A stretch of DNA of 64,000 bases from the NCBI GenBank assembly GCA_046349395.1, contig JAXMCK010000004.1, forward strand, positions 1 to 64,000. Reading direction: 5' to 3'. The DNA comes from JAXMCK01 sp046349395 (GTDB lineage Bacteria > Pseudomonadota > Alphaproteobacteria > Geminicoccales > Geminicoccaceae). Positions 18,340 through 27,592 of the stretch are shown here, piece after piece; within the stretch, counting starts at the first letter, position 1; each line of letters starts with the position of its first letter. The translations under genes were made by a program, and so were the position numbers. The notes beneath the pieces are model-generated. The model saw only the letters and a list, made by a program, of their open reading frames with translations, did not search any database and had not been told where the DNA came from.

Positions 18340-19314
18340 TTGAACGTCTGCATGGTCGGCCACGGCATGATGGGCACGTGGCACAGCGAGGCGCTGCTCG
18401 GTACGGAAGCCGTTCTCCACACGCTCGTTGGGCGTCGGCCCGAGCCGACCCAGGCCTTCGCCGAGCGTTTCGGTTATCGCCGCTGGACCCTCTCGCTCGA
18501 CGAGGCCCTGGCCGATCCTGCGATCGACATCGTCATCCTCACGACACCCAGCGACGATCACGAGGAGCAGGCCGTCTGCTGCCTTCAGGCCGGCAAGCAC
18601 ACGCTGATCGAGATCCCGATCGCGATGAGCCTCCCTGGTGCCGAGCGCGTGGTCGCCGAGGGTGAGAAGAGCGGGCTGGTCTACGGTCTCTCACATCCCA
18701 TGCGGTTCGCGCGGGAGACGCTGCGGGTCCGCGAGCGGCTGCGGGCGGGCAAGGAAAACCTCCTGCAGGTCAGCGGCCGCTTCCTGATCAATCGCCTGGA
18801 GAACGTCGGTGCCACGGGTTACCGGCGCAGCTGGACCGACAACATCCTGTGGCACCATTTCTGCCACTTCGTCGATCTCGGCATGTGGCTGCTGGGCGAC
18901 GTGGCGGTGCGCCGCGTCCAGAGCCACTACGGTCCCTGCCACGAGAAGACGGGCATACCGATGGACTGCGTCGTCCTGGTCGAGACCGAGGCGGAGCAGA
19001 CCCTGACGGTCCACGGCTCCTACCGTGCAGCCTTCCGCGTCTACGACACGCTGCTCGTCACCGACCGGGACACCTATTTCAGGGACATCCTGGCCGGCAC
19101 GGAGCGCAACAGCGGGGGCACCTGGGCGGTCGACGACGAGAAGACCAACGCGGCGCAGATCGTCGTCGACTTTCTCGAGGCGGTGGAAGAGGGCCGCCCG
19201 CCTCTCGTCTCCGGCCCGTCCGTGCTGCCGGCGATGCGCGTCCTGCAGGCCGTCCAGGACGAATGGGACGCCAGGTTCGGCGTAATCGACTTGCCAGGCC
19301 GCCGATTGGTCTAA
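18340..19314 (+). CDS. Gfo/Idh/MocA-family NAD(P)-dependent oxidoreductase
   Basis: This encodes 324 residues with an N-terminal Rossmann fold (VCMVGHGMMGTWH) and a downstream IEIPIAMSL that replaces the usual EKP motif of sugar dehydrogenases. A C-terminal alpha/beta domain carries the block HHFCHFVDLGMWLLGD, which fits the substrate-binding histidine region. The family oxidises or reduces sugars and inositols. It starts at TTG 18340, preceded by GGGAGGG. The next gene, a sugar-acid dehydratase, begins about 12 bases after its stop, suggesting both act on one sugar: oxidation to the aldonate, then dehydration. Confidence 0.87.
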   Translation: MNVCMVGHGMMGTWHSEALLGTEAVLHTLVGRRPEPTQAFAERFGYRRWTLSLDEALADPAIDIVILTTPSDDHEEQAVCCLQAGKHTLIEIPIAMSLPGAERVVAEGEKSGLVYGLSHPMRFARETLRVRERLRAGKENLLQVSGRFLINRLENVGATGYRRSWTDNILWHHFCHFVDLGMWLLGDVAVRRVQSHYGPCHEKTGIPMDCVVLVETEAEQTLTVHGSYRAAFRVYDTLLVTDRDTYFRDILAGTERNSGGTWAVDDEKTNAAQIVVDFLEAVEEGRPPLVSGPSVLPAMRVLQAVQDEWDARFGVIDLPGRRLV

Positions 19315-19326
19315 GTTGAGGTGGCG

Positions 19327-21042
19327 ATGAGACGCAAGACACCGGAGACGCTGCGCTCGCACCGCTGGTTCGGGGTGCACGACCTGCGCGCCTTCGGCCA
19401 CCGCTCGCGGATCCGGCAGATGGGCTACGGGCCCGAGGATTTCGCCGGCAAGCCGGTGATCGCCATCGTCAACACCTGGTCCGACATCAACCAGTGCCAC
19501 GCCCACTTCAAGCAGCGGGTCGAGGACATCAAGCGGGGCGTCTTCCAGGCCGGCGGGTTTCCGCTGGAGCTGCCGGCGATCTCGCTCTCCGAACCGTTCG
19601 TGAAGCCGACGACGATGCTGTACCGCAACTTCCTCGCCATGGAGTGCGAGGAGTTGCTGCGCAGCCATCCGGTGGACGGGGCCGTGCTGATGGGCGGCTG
19701 CGACAAGACCACGCCCGGCCTCCTCATGGGTGCGATCTCGATGAACCTGCCGGCGATCTTCGTGCCGGCGGGGCCGATGCTGCGCGGCAACTGGCGGGGC
19801 AACGTGCTGGGCTCGGGTTCGGACAGCTGGAAGTACTGGGCGGAGCTGCAGGCCGGCACGATCAGCATCCAGGACTGGAACGACATCGAGAGCGGCATCG
19901 CCCGCTCGGCCGGCATGTGCATGACGATGGGCACGGCGGCCACCATGACGGCCGTGGCGGAGGCCATGGGCTTCTCGCTGCCGGGTGCTTCGTCGATCCC
20001 GGCACCCGATGCCGGGCACGCCCGCATGTGCGCCGAGTCCGGGCGGCGGATCGTCGACATGGTCTGGGAGGACCTTAGGCCGTCGGACATCGTGAATGCC
20101 GCCTCGGTCGACAACGCGATCCGCTGCCACCTCGCGATGGGCGGGTCGACCAACGCCATGATCCATGTCGTCGCCATCGCCCGGCGCGCCGGCATCCCCC
20201 TCACCCTCGATCGGTTCGACGGGCTCGCGCGGCAGATCCCGGTGCTGGCGAACGTCCGCCCGTCGGGCCGGTACCTGATGGAGGACTTCTTCTACGCCGG
20301 CGGTATCCGGGCCTTACTGTCCCAACTGTCTGACGTGCTGGACCCCAATTGCTTGACTGTGAACGGGCGCACGCTGGGGCAGAACATCGAGGGTGCCGAG
20401 ATCTACGGAGCTGACGTCATCCACGGCTTCACCAATCCCGTAGCCAAGGAAGCGACAGCCATTCTCTACGGCAACCTCGCGCCGAATGGTGCGGTGATGA
20501 AGCCGTCGGCCGCCGATCCGCGCTTTCTCAAGCACGTCGGGCCCGCCCTCGCCTTCGAGAGCTACGACCACATGGCGGCCGAGATCGGGCGCGAGGATCT
20601 CGACGTCACGCCGGACCATGTTCTCGTGCTCAAGAATGCCGGCCCGGTTGCGGCCGGGATGCCCGAATGGGGGATGCTGCCGCTGCCGACGAAGCTGCTG
20701 AAGCAGGGTGTCCGCGACATGCTGCGGATCTCGGACGCGCGGATGAGCGGCACCTCCTACGGCGCCTGCATCCTGCACGTCTCGCCCGAGGCCGCGATCG
20801 GCGGGCCGCTGCAATTCGTTCGGACGGGCGATCCGATCGCGGTCGACGTCGAGGCGCGGCGGGTCGACCTCATGGTCGATGACGCGGAGTTGCAGCGGCG
20901 ACGGGAAGGCTGGTCACCGAAGCCGCTACCGCCGCGCGGCTACGGCCGCTTGTTCTCCACCCATATCCAGCAGGCGCACGAGGGTTGCGACTTCGACTTC
21001 CTGCTTGGGAACGAGCCGCTGCCGGAGCCGGAGATCCACTGA
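19327..21042 (+). CDS. IlvD/Edd-family dehydratase, probably a pentonate (L-arabinonate-type) dehydratase
   Basis: This encodes 571 residues of the [Fe-S]-dependent IlvD/Edd family, which removes water from sugar acids or dihydroxy acids. Three cluster-ligand cysteines are visible: Cys57 (SDINQCHAH), Cys125 (GGCDKTTPG) and Cys198 (AGMCMTMGTA). Their spacing and the length near 570-580 residues fit the sugar-acid branch with a [2Fe-2S] cluster rather than branched-chain amino-acid IlvD. I chose the ATG at 19327 (GAGG five bases upstream); GTG at 19321 would add two residues. The product would be a 2-keto-3-deoxy sugar acid. It works plausibly with the oxidoreductase just upstream. The exact substrate is not determined. 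Confidence 0.87.
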   Translation: MRRKTPETLRSHRWFGVHDLRAFGHRSRIRQMGYGPEDFAGKPVIAIVNTWSDINQCHAHFKQRVEDIKRGVFQAGGFPLELPAISLSEPFVKPTTMLYRNFLAMECEELLRSHPVDGAVLMGGCDKTTPGLLMGAISMNLPAIFVPAGPMLRGNWRGNVLGSGSDSWKYWAELQAGTISIQDWNDIESGIARSAGMCMTMGTAATMTAVAEAMGFSLPGASSIPAPDAGHARMCAESGRRIVDMVWEDLRPSDIVNAASVDNAIRCHLAMGGSTNAMIHVVAIARRAGIPLTLDRFDGLARQIPVLANVRPSGRYLMEDFFYAGGIRALLSQLSDVLDPNCLTVNGRTLGQNIEGAEIYGADVIHGFTNPVAKEATAILYGNLAPNGAVMKPSAADPRFLKHVGPALAFESYDHMAAEIGREDLDVTPDHVLVLKNAGPVAAGMPEWGMLPLPTKLLKQGVRDMLRISDARMSGTSYGACILHVSPEAAIGGPLQFVRTGDPIAVDVEARRVDLMVDDAELQRRREGWSPKPLPPRGYGRLFSTHIQQAHEGCDFDFLLGNEPLPEPEIH

Positions 21043-21046
21043 GTGT

Positions 21047-23716
21047 TCAAACGATGAACTTCACGGCCGAGGCCGGCGTGCGCGTGTCCATGTTGCGGCC
21101 GCGGTTGAGGTGATCCTCGATCTCGGCTGCTGAGCCAGCCATGCGGGCGAAGAGGAAGATGGTGAAGGCGGCGTTCTCCAGCGCCGCGTCGTCGAGATCG
21201 CCCGATTTGTAGGGCTGCCAGAGGAGCTTCAGCAGCCAGGCGGCGATGACGCCATCGATGTTCACGCAGAAGACGTTGGTGGACACGCCTTCGTCGAACA
21301 GGGCCTGGACCACGGCCTTGTAGTAGTCGTGGAACGGATTGCGCTCGCCGCGCTCGGTCATCAGTGCCACGACGAAGGCCTCGCGCGGGTCGATGTTGAC
21401 GGGCTTGCCGCGGAAGACCGGGTGGTTGACGCCGGGGACCGCGCGAGCGCCGTCGCCGGCGGTCTCCTTCTGCTTCGTCTTCCGGTTCTTGTAGGTGCGG
21501 GCGAACTCGGTCGCCATCGACTGGAGGTCGGCGCGCTCCGGATCCTGGCCGCCGAACTGCTCCAGCAGGAACTGAATGCCCTCGAAGCCATTGCCGCCGT
21601 GGCTGAAGCCGGTGTGGCTCAGCATGCCGACCATGGCCTTGTTGACCTGCACCCGCTCGGGCGTCTCTGGCCCGTCGGCCGAGACGGCCCCCTTGGCCCC
21701 TTGCGCCGAGATCGTGCCGGGGCCGTTCGAGAGGAGCAGGCCCAGCAGGACCTGGAAAACGAACAGACCGTCCGGATTGGGCCGTCGTCCCGTCAGCGCC
21801 AGGGCGGCGATTTCCGTCGTGGTCCATGATCCGAGCAGGTCGGCGACGGCGACGCCGCAGAACCGGCCGGGCTCGTGCCTTGCCGCGGGAACGGAGGCGC
21901 CGATCAGGCTGCCGTAGAGAGTCAGATGCCAGGGCAGGTTCAGCGCCGTCCGGCGGCTGATCCGCCGGCGCTGCAGCGGACCCCAGGCGAGGGTCAGGGC
22001 AATGGCGGCCGACACCGCATCGGCCGTCACGTTCGGGCCGAGGCCTACGATGAAGCGGACGAAGACGGACTTGGCACCGCGCCGGAGTAAGGCGGCCAGG
22101 AGGGCAGCCGCACGAGAGTCCGGCGCGCTACCGAGCAAAGCCGGCGGTGGCGGGACATCCGGCAGTGGCTGCGCCTCGTCGGCCGCATCGGACACCTTGT
22201 GAATGAAGAGGTCGAGCAGCGCCTCCATCGCGCGCTGCACACCCTCTACACGGCGGGGGCCGAGGATGCTCGCCGCCGCGGCCAGCGCCGCGTTCGGGGC
22301 GTTGCCGGCGGCGCGGGACGCGTCGGCCGCCATGAGCATCGGGTCGCCGTGCAGGTTCACGTGCGCGGCGATGGCGACGTTGGCGAGAGCGTTCTCGTTC
22401 GGGCCGTTGCGTTCGCGCAGAACGGCGAGGCAGAGGTTGGACTCGAAGGGATCCCGCGCGGCGTCGAGCATGGACACGCCGTGCAGGCTCGTGACCTGCG
22501 TCGCCGGGTCCATCACGGTGGCACCCGAGCAGTCCTTCATCGGCTGGCGGATGAAGATGCCGCCGACCTGCCGCTGCAGCTCTGTGATCTGCTCGTCGTA
22601 GGGTGCCATCGCGCGGACGACCGGCAGGTCCAGCTCGGGCGGCAGGCTCAGACCCTGATTGTTGCCGAACCAGGCCTTGAGCGAGAGGTCGCCCTTGGGC
22701 GCGAAGTCGGGCTCGATCCCGTTCAGCGCCATGACGCGGGTCAGGGCCTGCGGGATGTGGGCGATGTTGGTGACGACGGCACCCTTGGCCGAGCAGACCG
22801 GCGCATGCGGATCGAACACCGCATCCACGCCGAACATGTCCATGAACCACCGTTCCTTGGTGGCGGCATCGTCACCCGAGCCGGCCATGGCACCGGCGTG
22901 GCCGACGGCACGGGTGAGCTTCGCCTTCCAGCGGCCGACGACGCAGGCGACGATCGGCTTGCGGCTCTGGAGGCCCAGCTCGTAGTAGCCGCCGGGCTCG
23001 ACATACATGACGGCAGCCTTGGTCCGCTCGTCGTTGCACATCGCGTGCACGAACTCAGGTGCCGCGAAGTGGATGTAGACGTCCTTGCCGCTGGAGATCG
23101 AGGTCGTCGTGCCCCAGCCGAAGGTCGAGAGATAATTGGCGATCGTCGTCGTGAAGTTGCCGGAATTCGAGAAGATCGCGACCGAGCCCTTCAAGAGGGT
23201 CTCTCCCGGATTGTCGCCGCCCAGCGCCCCGCCGATGCGCACCCGGTTCCAGGCGTCCGCCAGGCCCAAGCCGTTGGCGCCGAAGATGTCGACACCGTAG
23301 GTCTGGCCCAGCGCCCGGATCTCGCGGGCGTCGTGGACCGAGACCTTCTCAGTGATGATGACGATCTTGCGCAGCTCCGGATTGACGCGGACGAGTTCGG
23401 CCACACCGTCACGGACGGCGGTCGGCGGCAGGTAGACGACGCCGGTGTTGAAGCGGTGACCGGCGTTGAGGCCCTCGCGCACGGAATCGTAGACCGGGAT
23501 GTCGCCGATCGGCGTCGGGAGCTTCTGGCCGCCGCGCCCGGGCGAGGTGCCGAAGACCACGTTGCCGCCGGAGAAGGCGTGGCTGATCGGGGTCACGCCG
23601 CTGGACTCGCTGCCCAGGATGTTGAGGACGCAGATCCGGTCCTCGCGCGTCGCCACCTTGGCCAGCGAGGCGATGCCGACGAAGTATTTGAAGCCGGGAA
23701 CACCCTGCTTGTACAT
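21047..23716 (-). CDS. ATP-citrate-lyase-like large subunit (SucD-like plus citrate-synthase-like domains)
   Basis: This encodes 889 residues. The N-terminal part (1-330) is a CoA-ligase alpha module with CoA-binding fold, SNSGNFTTTIANYL and the phospho-histidine block VGHAGAMAGSGDDAATKE (His273). The C-terminal part (about 360-889) resembles the citrate-synthase/citryl-CoA-lyase domain, with HTGFSHGGNGFEGIQF, then GVNHPVF (His765) and NVFCVNIDG (Asp821). In standard ATP-citrate lyase the histidine motif reads GIGHR; here Arg is replaced by Pro. At 889 residues it is much longer than the bacterial AclA of about 610. The expected reaction is cleavage of citrate with ATP and CoA to acetyl-CoA and oxaloacetate, but another 2-acyl-malate-type substrate is possible. 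It lies 27 bases after its partner gene, with GGGGAAG upstream. Confidence 0.78.
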   Translation of the reverse strand: MYKQGVPGFKYFVGIASLAKVATREDRICVLNILGSESSGVTPISHAFSGGNVVFGTSPGRGGQKLPTPIGDIPVYDSVREGLNAGHRFNTGVVYLPPTAVRDGVAELVRVNPELRKIVIITEKVSVHDAREIRALGQTYGVDIFGANGLGLADAWNRVRIGGALGGDNPGETLLKGSVAIFSNSGNFTTTIANYLSTFGWGTTTSISSGKDVYIHFAAPEFVHAMCNDERTKAAVMYVEPGGYYELGLQSRKPIVACVVGRWKAKLTRAVGHAGAMAGSGDDAATKERWFMDMFGVDAVFDPHAPVCSAKGAVVTNIAHIPQALTRVMALNGIEPDFAPKGDLSLKAWFGNNQGLSLPPELDLPVVRAMAPYDEQITELQRQVGGIFIRQPMKDCSGATVMDPATQVTSLHGVSMLDAARDPFESNLCLAVLRERNGPNENALANVAIAAHVNLHGDPMLMAADASRAAGNAPNAALAAAASILGPRRVEGVQRAMEALLDLFIHKVSDAADEAQPLPDVPPPPALLGSAPDSRAAALLAALLRRGAKSVFVRFIVGLGPNVTADAVSAAIALTLAWGPLQRRRISRRTALNLPWHLTLYGSLIGASVPAARHEPGRFCGVAVADLLGSWTTTEIAALALTGRRPNPDGLFVFQVLLGLLLSNGPGTISAQGAKGAVSADGPETPERVQVNKAMVGMLSHTGFSHGGNGFEGIQFLLEQFGGQDPERADLQSMATEFARTYKNRKTKQKETAGDGARAVPGVNHPVFRGKPVNIDPREAFVVALMTERGERNPFHDYYKAVVQALFDEGVSTNVFCVNIDGVIAAWLLKLLWQPYKSGDLDDAALENAAFTIFLFARMAGSAAEIEDHLNRGRNMDTRTPASAVKFIV

Positions 23717-23743
23717 GTCGCTTCCCCAAGACTATTCGGGCGG

Positions 23744-25024
23744 TCAGGCGGCCCGCTTGATGCCCATGCGCTGCGCCACCTGCTCGCGCCCGCCGGCCTT
23801 CATCCACCGGTCGGCCGCCTGCGCGTAGTTCACGACCTCGCTGATCGCCGAATCGAACCCGAAGAAGCGATAGGGCAGCCCCAGCGCCTCGATCGTGTCC
23901 TTCAGCGCACCCATGCCGCGAATGACGTTGGGGCCGCCGCGACCCACGACGACGAAGAGCGGGGTCGGCCCGTGCACACTGAAATGCTCGCGCAGCGCGT
24001 CGCCCATGGCCCGGAAGGTGACGAAGATGTCGGTGTTGTTCGACTTGCCGCCGATGATGAAGAGCACATTGGACTGCGCCAGCCAGTATTTGAAGCAGAT
24101 GCGGGCGACGTCGCGCATCTTCTCATAAGGGGGGTTGCCGCCGAAGTCCGAGGAGATGATGGCGTCGTCGCCCAGTACCTCGGTGACGAGCGAGTTGGCA
24201 CCGCCGCCGAAGGTCGGGGCCAGGATCGTGCCCTGCGGATTGATGACGTAGACGTCGCTCTGGCCCTGATAGGTCCGCAGATGATTGATCTCGGCCTCGA
24301 AGTCGGACTGGTCGGCAGCGAAGAGGTGATTCGGGAGGCCGAGGCGCTCCCAGCGTTGGTCATCGCGGTCGAAGCCGCATTTGAAGTCGCAGGCGACGGG
24401 TGTCAGGCGGCCCCGGTCGTCCGACTGCATGCGGATCGGGTTCAGCTCCAGCGTGGAGATGCCGAACTCGTGCACGAGCTCCCAAAGGCGCGGAAGGTAC
24501 TGCACGAGTGGCGAGATGATCGGGGCGGGTGCTCCGATGTCGCTCAGCGCATTGGCGATGACGAAGGCCTTGAGCCCGGTCAGCGCCTCAAACGGGATGC
24601 TGGCGATCTCTTCCTTGCCGAGGTCCTCGATGTCCACACCGCCATGATGCGAGATCGTGACCGTCGGCGCCCGGAAGCGCGTCGAGTCCTCGATGGAGAA
24701 GTAGACCTCGTGGTCGGACGGGACGGCCGCCTCGAAGGTCACCCCTTCCGACTTCGCCGTCACCGTGCCGGAGGTGTGCTTGACGAAAAAGAGGCGCTCG
24801 CGCTCGGCCAGCGCCGTCTTCAGGTCCGTCGCCCGGCCGACGAGGCCCGCCTTGCCCTTCTTGCCGATGCCGCCTTTGAACATGGGCTTGATGAAGACCA
24901 TGCCGTGGCGGTCGATCATGGCCTTGATCTCGGCCTCGGTGGCATCGGGCCCCAGGACCTCGGGTACTGGAAAGTTGACGAAGCGCAGGAGCTTGGCGCC
25001 GTGAAGCAGGCCACTCAGCTGCAT
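23744..25024 (-). CDS. ATP-citrate-lyase-like small subunit (SucC-like ATP-grasp and citrate-binding)
   Basis: This encodes 426 residues. The N-terminal ATP-grasp part is seen in VFIKPMFKGGIGKKGKAGLVG, followed by the typical LELNPIRM metal/nucleotide region. The C-terminal half has the citrate-binding/ligase signature TFGGGANSLVTEVLGDD, and then FFGFDSAISEVVNYAQAADRWMKAGG. These match the succinyl-CoA-synthetase-beta-like subunit of ATP-citrate lyase. I chose the ATG at 25024 (MQLSGLLHGAKLL), which aligns with the family's N-terminus; upstream sequence in frame is not protein-like. It is the first gene of the pair with the large subunit. Confidence 0.8.
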   Translation of the reverse strand: MQLSGLLHGAKLLRFVNFPVPEVLGPDATEAEIKAMIDRHGMVFIKPMFKGGIGKKGKAGLVGRATDLKTALAERERLFFVKHTSGTVTAKSEGVTFEAAVPSDHEVYFSIEDSTRFRAPTVTISHHGGVDIEDLGKEEIASIPFEALTGLKAFVIANALSDIGAPAPIISPLVQYLPRLWELVHEFGISTLELNPIRMQSDDRGRLTPVACDFKCGFDRDDQRWERLGLPNHLFAADQSDFEAEINHLRTYQGQSDVYVINPQGTILAPTFGGGANSLVTEVLGDDAIISSDFGGNPPYEKMRDVARICFKYWLAQSNVLFIIGGKSNNTDIFVTFRAMGDALREHFSVHGPTPLFVVVGRGGPNVIRGMGALKDTIEALGLPYRFFGFDSAISEVVNYAQAADRWMKAGGREQVAQRMGIKRAA

Positions 25025-25147
25025 GGTTAAGCATCCCTGTCGATCGCGTATCTCTTGTGGCCGTTTCTGGCGGAGTTTTGCCACTGCCGATAGTCTCCGC
25101 CGACCGCGCTCGGCCCTGAGCGTCGCGAAGCGGGATCGAAGGTGCCG

Positions 25148-27052
25148 ATGTTCTCTAAAGAGCAGCAGATCCTGGCGGCGAGGAGCTTCGTCGTGCAGCG
25201 GCTCCACGCTTCGGGTCTACCGGCGGCGCTGGGTGCCGACTGGGCGGCGTTCGAGGGGCGTTTCGAGCGCGTTTTCCCGCGCTTGTGCGACCAGTTCGCC
25301 GAGGTCTACGGCGAGCGGAGCGACTGCCTCGATCAGTTGGCCGACCTCGTGGCCCTCACCGCCCGCTCGTGGCACAAGCGTCCGGCCGAACTGAAGGCGC
25401 TCGATCTGGCGCGTGAGGCGGACCCGCGCTGGTTCCAGTCGGAGAAGATGCTGGGCGGGGTCTGCTACGTCGACCGCTTCGCCGGGACGTTGGCCGTCAT
25501 CAAGGCGCAGATCCCCTACTTCAAGGAGCTGGGGCTCACCTACCTCCACTTGATGCCGCTGTTCTTGTGTCCGGAAAAGAACTCTGACGGCGGCTATGCG
25601 GTGTCCAGCTACCGCGAGGTCAATCCGGCGCTGGGCACTATGGCCGATCTGCGGGATCTAGCGACGGCGCTGCGCCGGAAAGGCATCTCGCTCGTCATCG
25701 ACTTCATCTTCAACCACACCTCGAATGAGCACGAGTGGGCCAAGGCGGCATTGGCCGGGGATCCCGACTACGAGGACTACTACTGGATCTTTCCCGACCG
25801 GCAGATGCCGGATGCCTACGAGCACACGACGCGCGAGATCTTTCCGGACGACCATCCGGGCTCGTTCGTGCAGCTACCGGACGGTCGCTGGATCTGGTCG
25901 ACCTTCTACCATTTCCAGTGGGACCTGAACTATTCGAACCCCGCCGTCTTCCGCGCCATGGCGGGCGAAATGCTCTTCCTTGCCAACCAGGGTGTCGACT
26001 TCCTGCGGATGGATGCCGTCGCCTTCATCTGGAAGAAGCTCGGCACCTCGTGCGAGAGCCTGCCGCAGGCGCACACCCTGATCCGGGCGTTCAATGCGGT
26101 CTGCCGACTCGCGGCCCCGTCCCTGCTCTTCAAATCCGAGGCGATCGTCCACCCGGACGAGGTCGTGTCCTACATCGACCGGGGCGAGTGCCAGATCTCG
26201 TACAACCCGCTGCTGATGGCGTTGAGCTGGGAAGCGTTGGCGACGCGGAACGTGCGGCTGCTCGACCAGGCCCTCGCACGACGGCAGCGGATCGCGGACG
26301 ACTGCGCCTGGGTGAACTATGTGCGCAGCCACGACGATATCGGCTGGACCTTTGCCGACGAGGACGCCGCCGAGTTCGGCATCATTGGCTTCGACCATCG
26401 CCGATTCCTCAACAGCTTCTACGTGAACCGCTTTCCGGGCAGCTTCGCCCGCGGCGTACCGTTCCAGGACAACCCGAAGACGGGCGATTGCCGCATCTCC
26501 GGAACGACGGCGTCGCTCGCCGGCGTCGAGGCGGGCGATGCCGGCGGAATCGAGCGGATCCTGCTGCTCTATGCGATCGCCCTCTCGGCCGGCGGCATCC
26601 CGCTGCTCTATCTGGGCGACGAGGTGGGGCAGCTGAATGATTACGGCTATCTCCACGATCCGGCGACAGCGGGCGACAGCCGCTGGGTGCATCGGCCGAA
26701 GCGGCCGGTGAATCTCTACGCGGAGCGGAAGGACCCCACGACGGTTGCCGGCCAGATCTTCGCCGGATTGCGGAGCCTGATCGAGCTACGGCGGGCTACG
26801 CCACAACTCGCCGGCGGACGGATCGAAGGCTTCCCGACGGGAAACGATCACGTTCTCGGCTATCGGCGCTGGTCGGAGGCGGGTGAGATGTGGGTCCTGG
26901 CGAACTTCGGCGACCAGGATCAGACGGTGGCAGCGAGCCGTTTTGCGGCACTGCCGACGCGCCTGCGCGACATCGTCGGTGGACGGACCGTCCATCTTCG
27001 GGTCGATGTCACGCTGCGCGCACGACAGTTCGTGTGGCTGGTGCCGGCCTAG
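25148..27052 (+). CDS. Amylosucrase (GH13 subfamily 4)
   Basis: This encodes 634 residues, nearly the exact length of Neisseria amylosucrase, which makes alpha-1,4-glucan from sucrose. The family landmarks are GVCYVDRFAG (105-113), IDFIFNHTS, RMDAVAFIWKK with nucleophile Asp289, FKSEAIVHPDEV with acid/base Glu331, and VRSHDDIGWTF with Asp396; positions differ from the Neisseria enzyme by a constant +3. Arg229 in TTREIFPDDHPGSF is the expected subsite residue. I chose ATG 25148 (GAAGG five bases upstream); GTG 25142 is possible. There is no signal peptide. A related sucrose hydrolase function cannot be excluded. No sucrose porter or glycogen gene is nearby. Confidence 0.9.
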   Translation: MFSKEQQILAARSFVVQRLHASGLPAALGADWAAFEGRFERVFPRLCDQFAEVYGERSDCLDQLADLVALTARSWHKRPAELKALDLAREADPRWFQSEKMLGGVCYVDRFAGTLAVIKAQIPYFKELGLTYLHLMPLFLCPEKNSDGGYAVSSYREVNPALGTMADLRDLATALRRKGISLVIDFIFNHTSNEHEWAKAALAGDPDYEDYYWIFPDRQMPDAYEHTTREIFPDDHPGSFVQLPDGRWIWSTFYHFQWDLNYSNPAVFRAMAGEMLFLANQGVDFLRMDAVAFIWKKLGTSCESLPQAHTLIRAFNAVCRLAAPSLLFKSEAIVHPDEVVSYIDRGECQISYNPLLMALSWEALATRNVRLLDQALARRQRIADDCAWVNYVRSHDDIGWTFADEDAAEFGIIGFDHRRFLNSFYVNRFPGSFARGVPFQDNPKTGDCRISGTTASLAGVEAGDAGGIERILLLYAIALSAGGIPLLYLGDEVGQLNDYGYLHDPATAGDSRWVHRPKRPVNLYAERKDPTTVAGQIFAGLRSLIELRRATPQLAGGRIEGFPTGNDHVLGYRRWSEAGEMWVLANFGDQDQTVAASRFAALPTRLRDIVGGRTVHLRVDVTLRARQFVWLVPA

Positions 27053-27055
27053 CGA

Positions 27056-27301
27056 TCAGCGGAGGCGGGTCACCGGCGGCAGGCCCAGCGCGTAACGCCA
27101 CGCCAGAGCGGGGAAGTCCGAGCGGCAGATGTTCACGTCGTCCAGCTGCCAACTCTCCAGCTTGCCGAGCTGATGGAGCGCCCACTCGTAGCGGAACCAG
27201 CGCCGAACGCGCTCGACGAGGCCGACATTATCGCCCCCGGTACCGGCATGGCCGGCCCAGTCCAGGCTGTGCTCGCTCGTTGCGGTGCGAGTCATGTTCA
27301 C
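27056..27301 (-). CDS. Small DUF1127 (YjiS-like) protein
   Basis: This encodes 81 residues, whose C-terminal half (RVRRWFRYEWALHQLGKLESWQLDDVNICRSDF) follows the DUF1127 pattern: basic helix, L..L..L.DD.NI.R.D. Such small basic proteins of alphaproteobacteria have been linked to stress responses and RNA or phosphate metabolism. I keep the GTG start at 27301 because AAAGGA is placed 6 bases upstream; an ATG at 27295 is too far from it. It is convergent with amylosucrase, only 3 bases away. Confidence 0.62.
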   Translation of the reverse strand: MNMTRTATSEHSLDWAGHAGTGGDNVGLVERVRRWFRYEWALHQLGKLESWQLDDVNICRSDFPALAWRYALGLPPVTRLR

Positions 27302-27592
27302 GAGAAATCCTTTCCTACTTCGATCGGTCCAACCTGCGCCGGGATGAGCGCATCTGCGCTCCCATCGCCGGCCCCTGCCAGGACCGTGGGCTCCGCTGAA
27401 GTCCGCCGTGGCGGATCGATGACCCGAACACGGCCGAAGGCTTCAATCGACGCCCGACCCGTCGTAGATGGCCCTCGGCGCCGACCATCGCCACCGCTTC
27501 ATGCTGCAACGCAGCATTGCGTTGGACGCTTTGTTGCGCTGATGTGACAGATGTTCACGCGCGAGACGGTATCGCTTGCCGATGGAGGTGCC

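Noticed and set aside
22199..25030. 943-codon plus-strand open frame
   Set aside because: It lies antisense to the two ATP-citrate-lyase-like genes and has repetitive Arg/Val/Asp/His composition with no family features.
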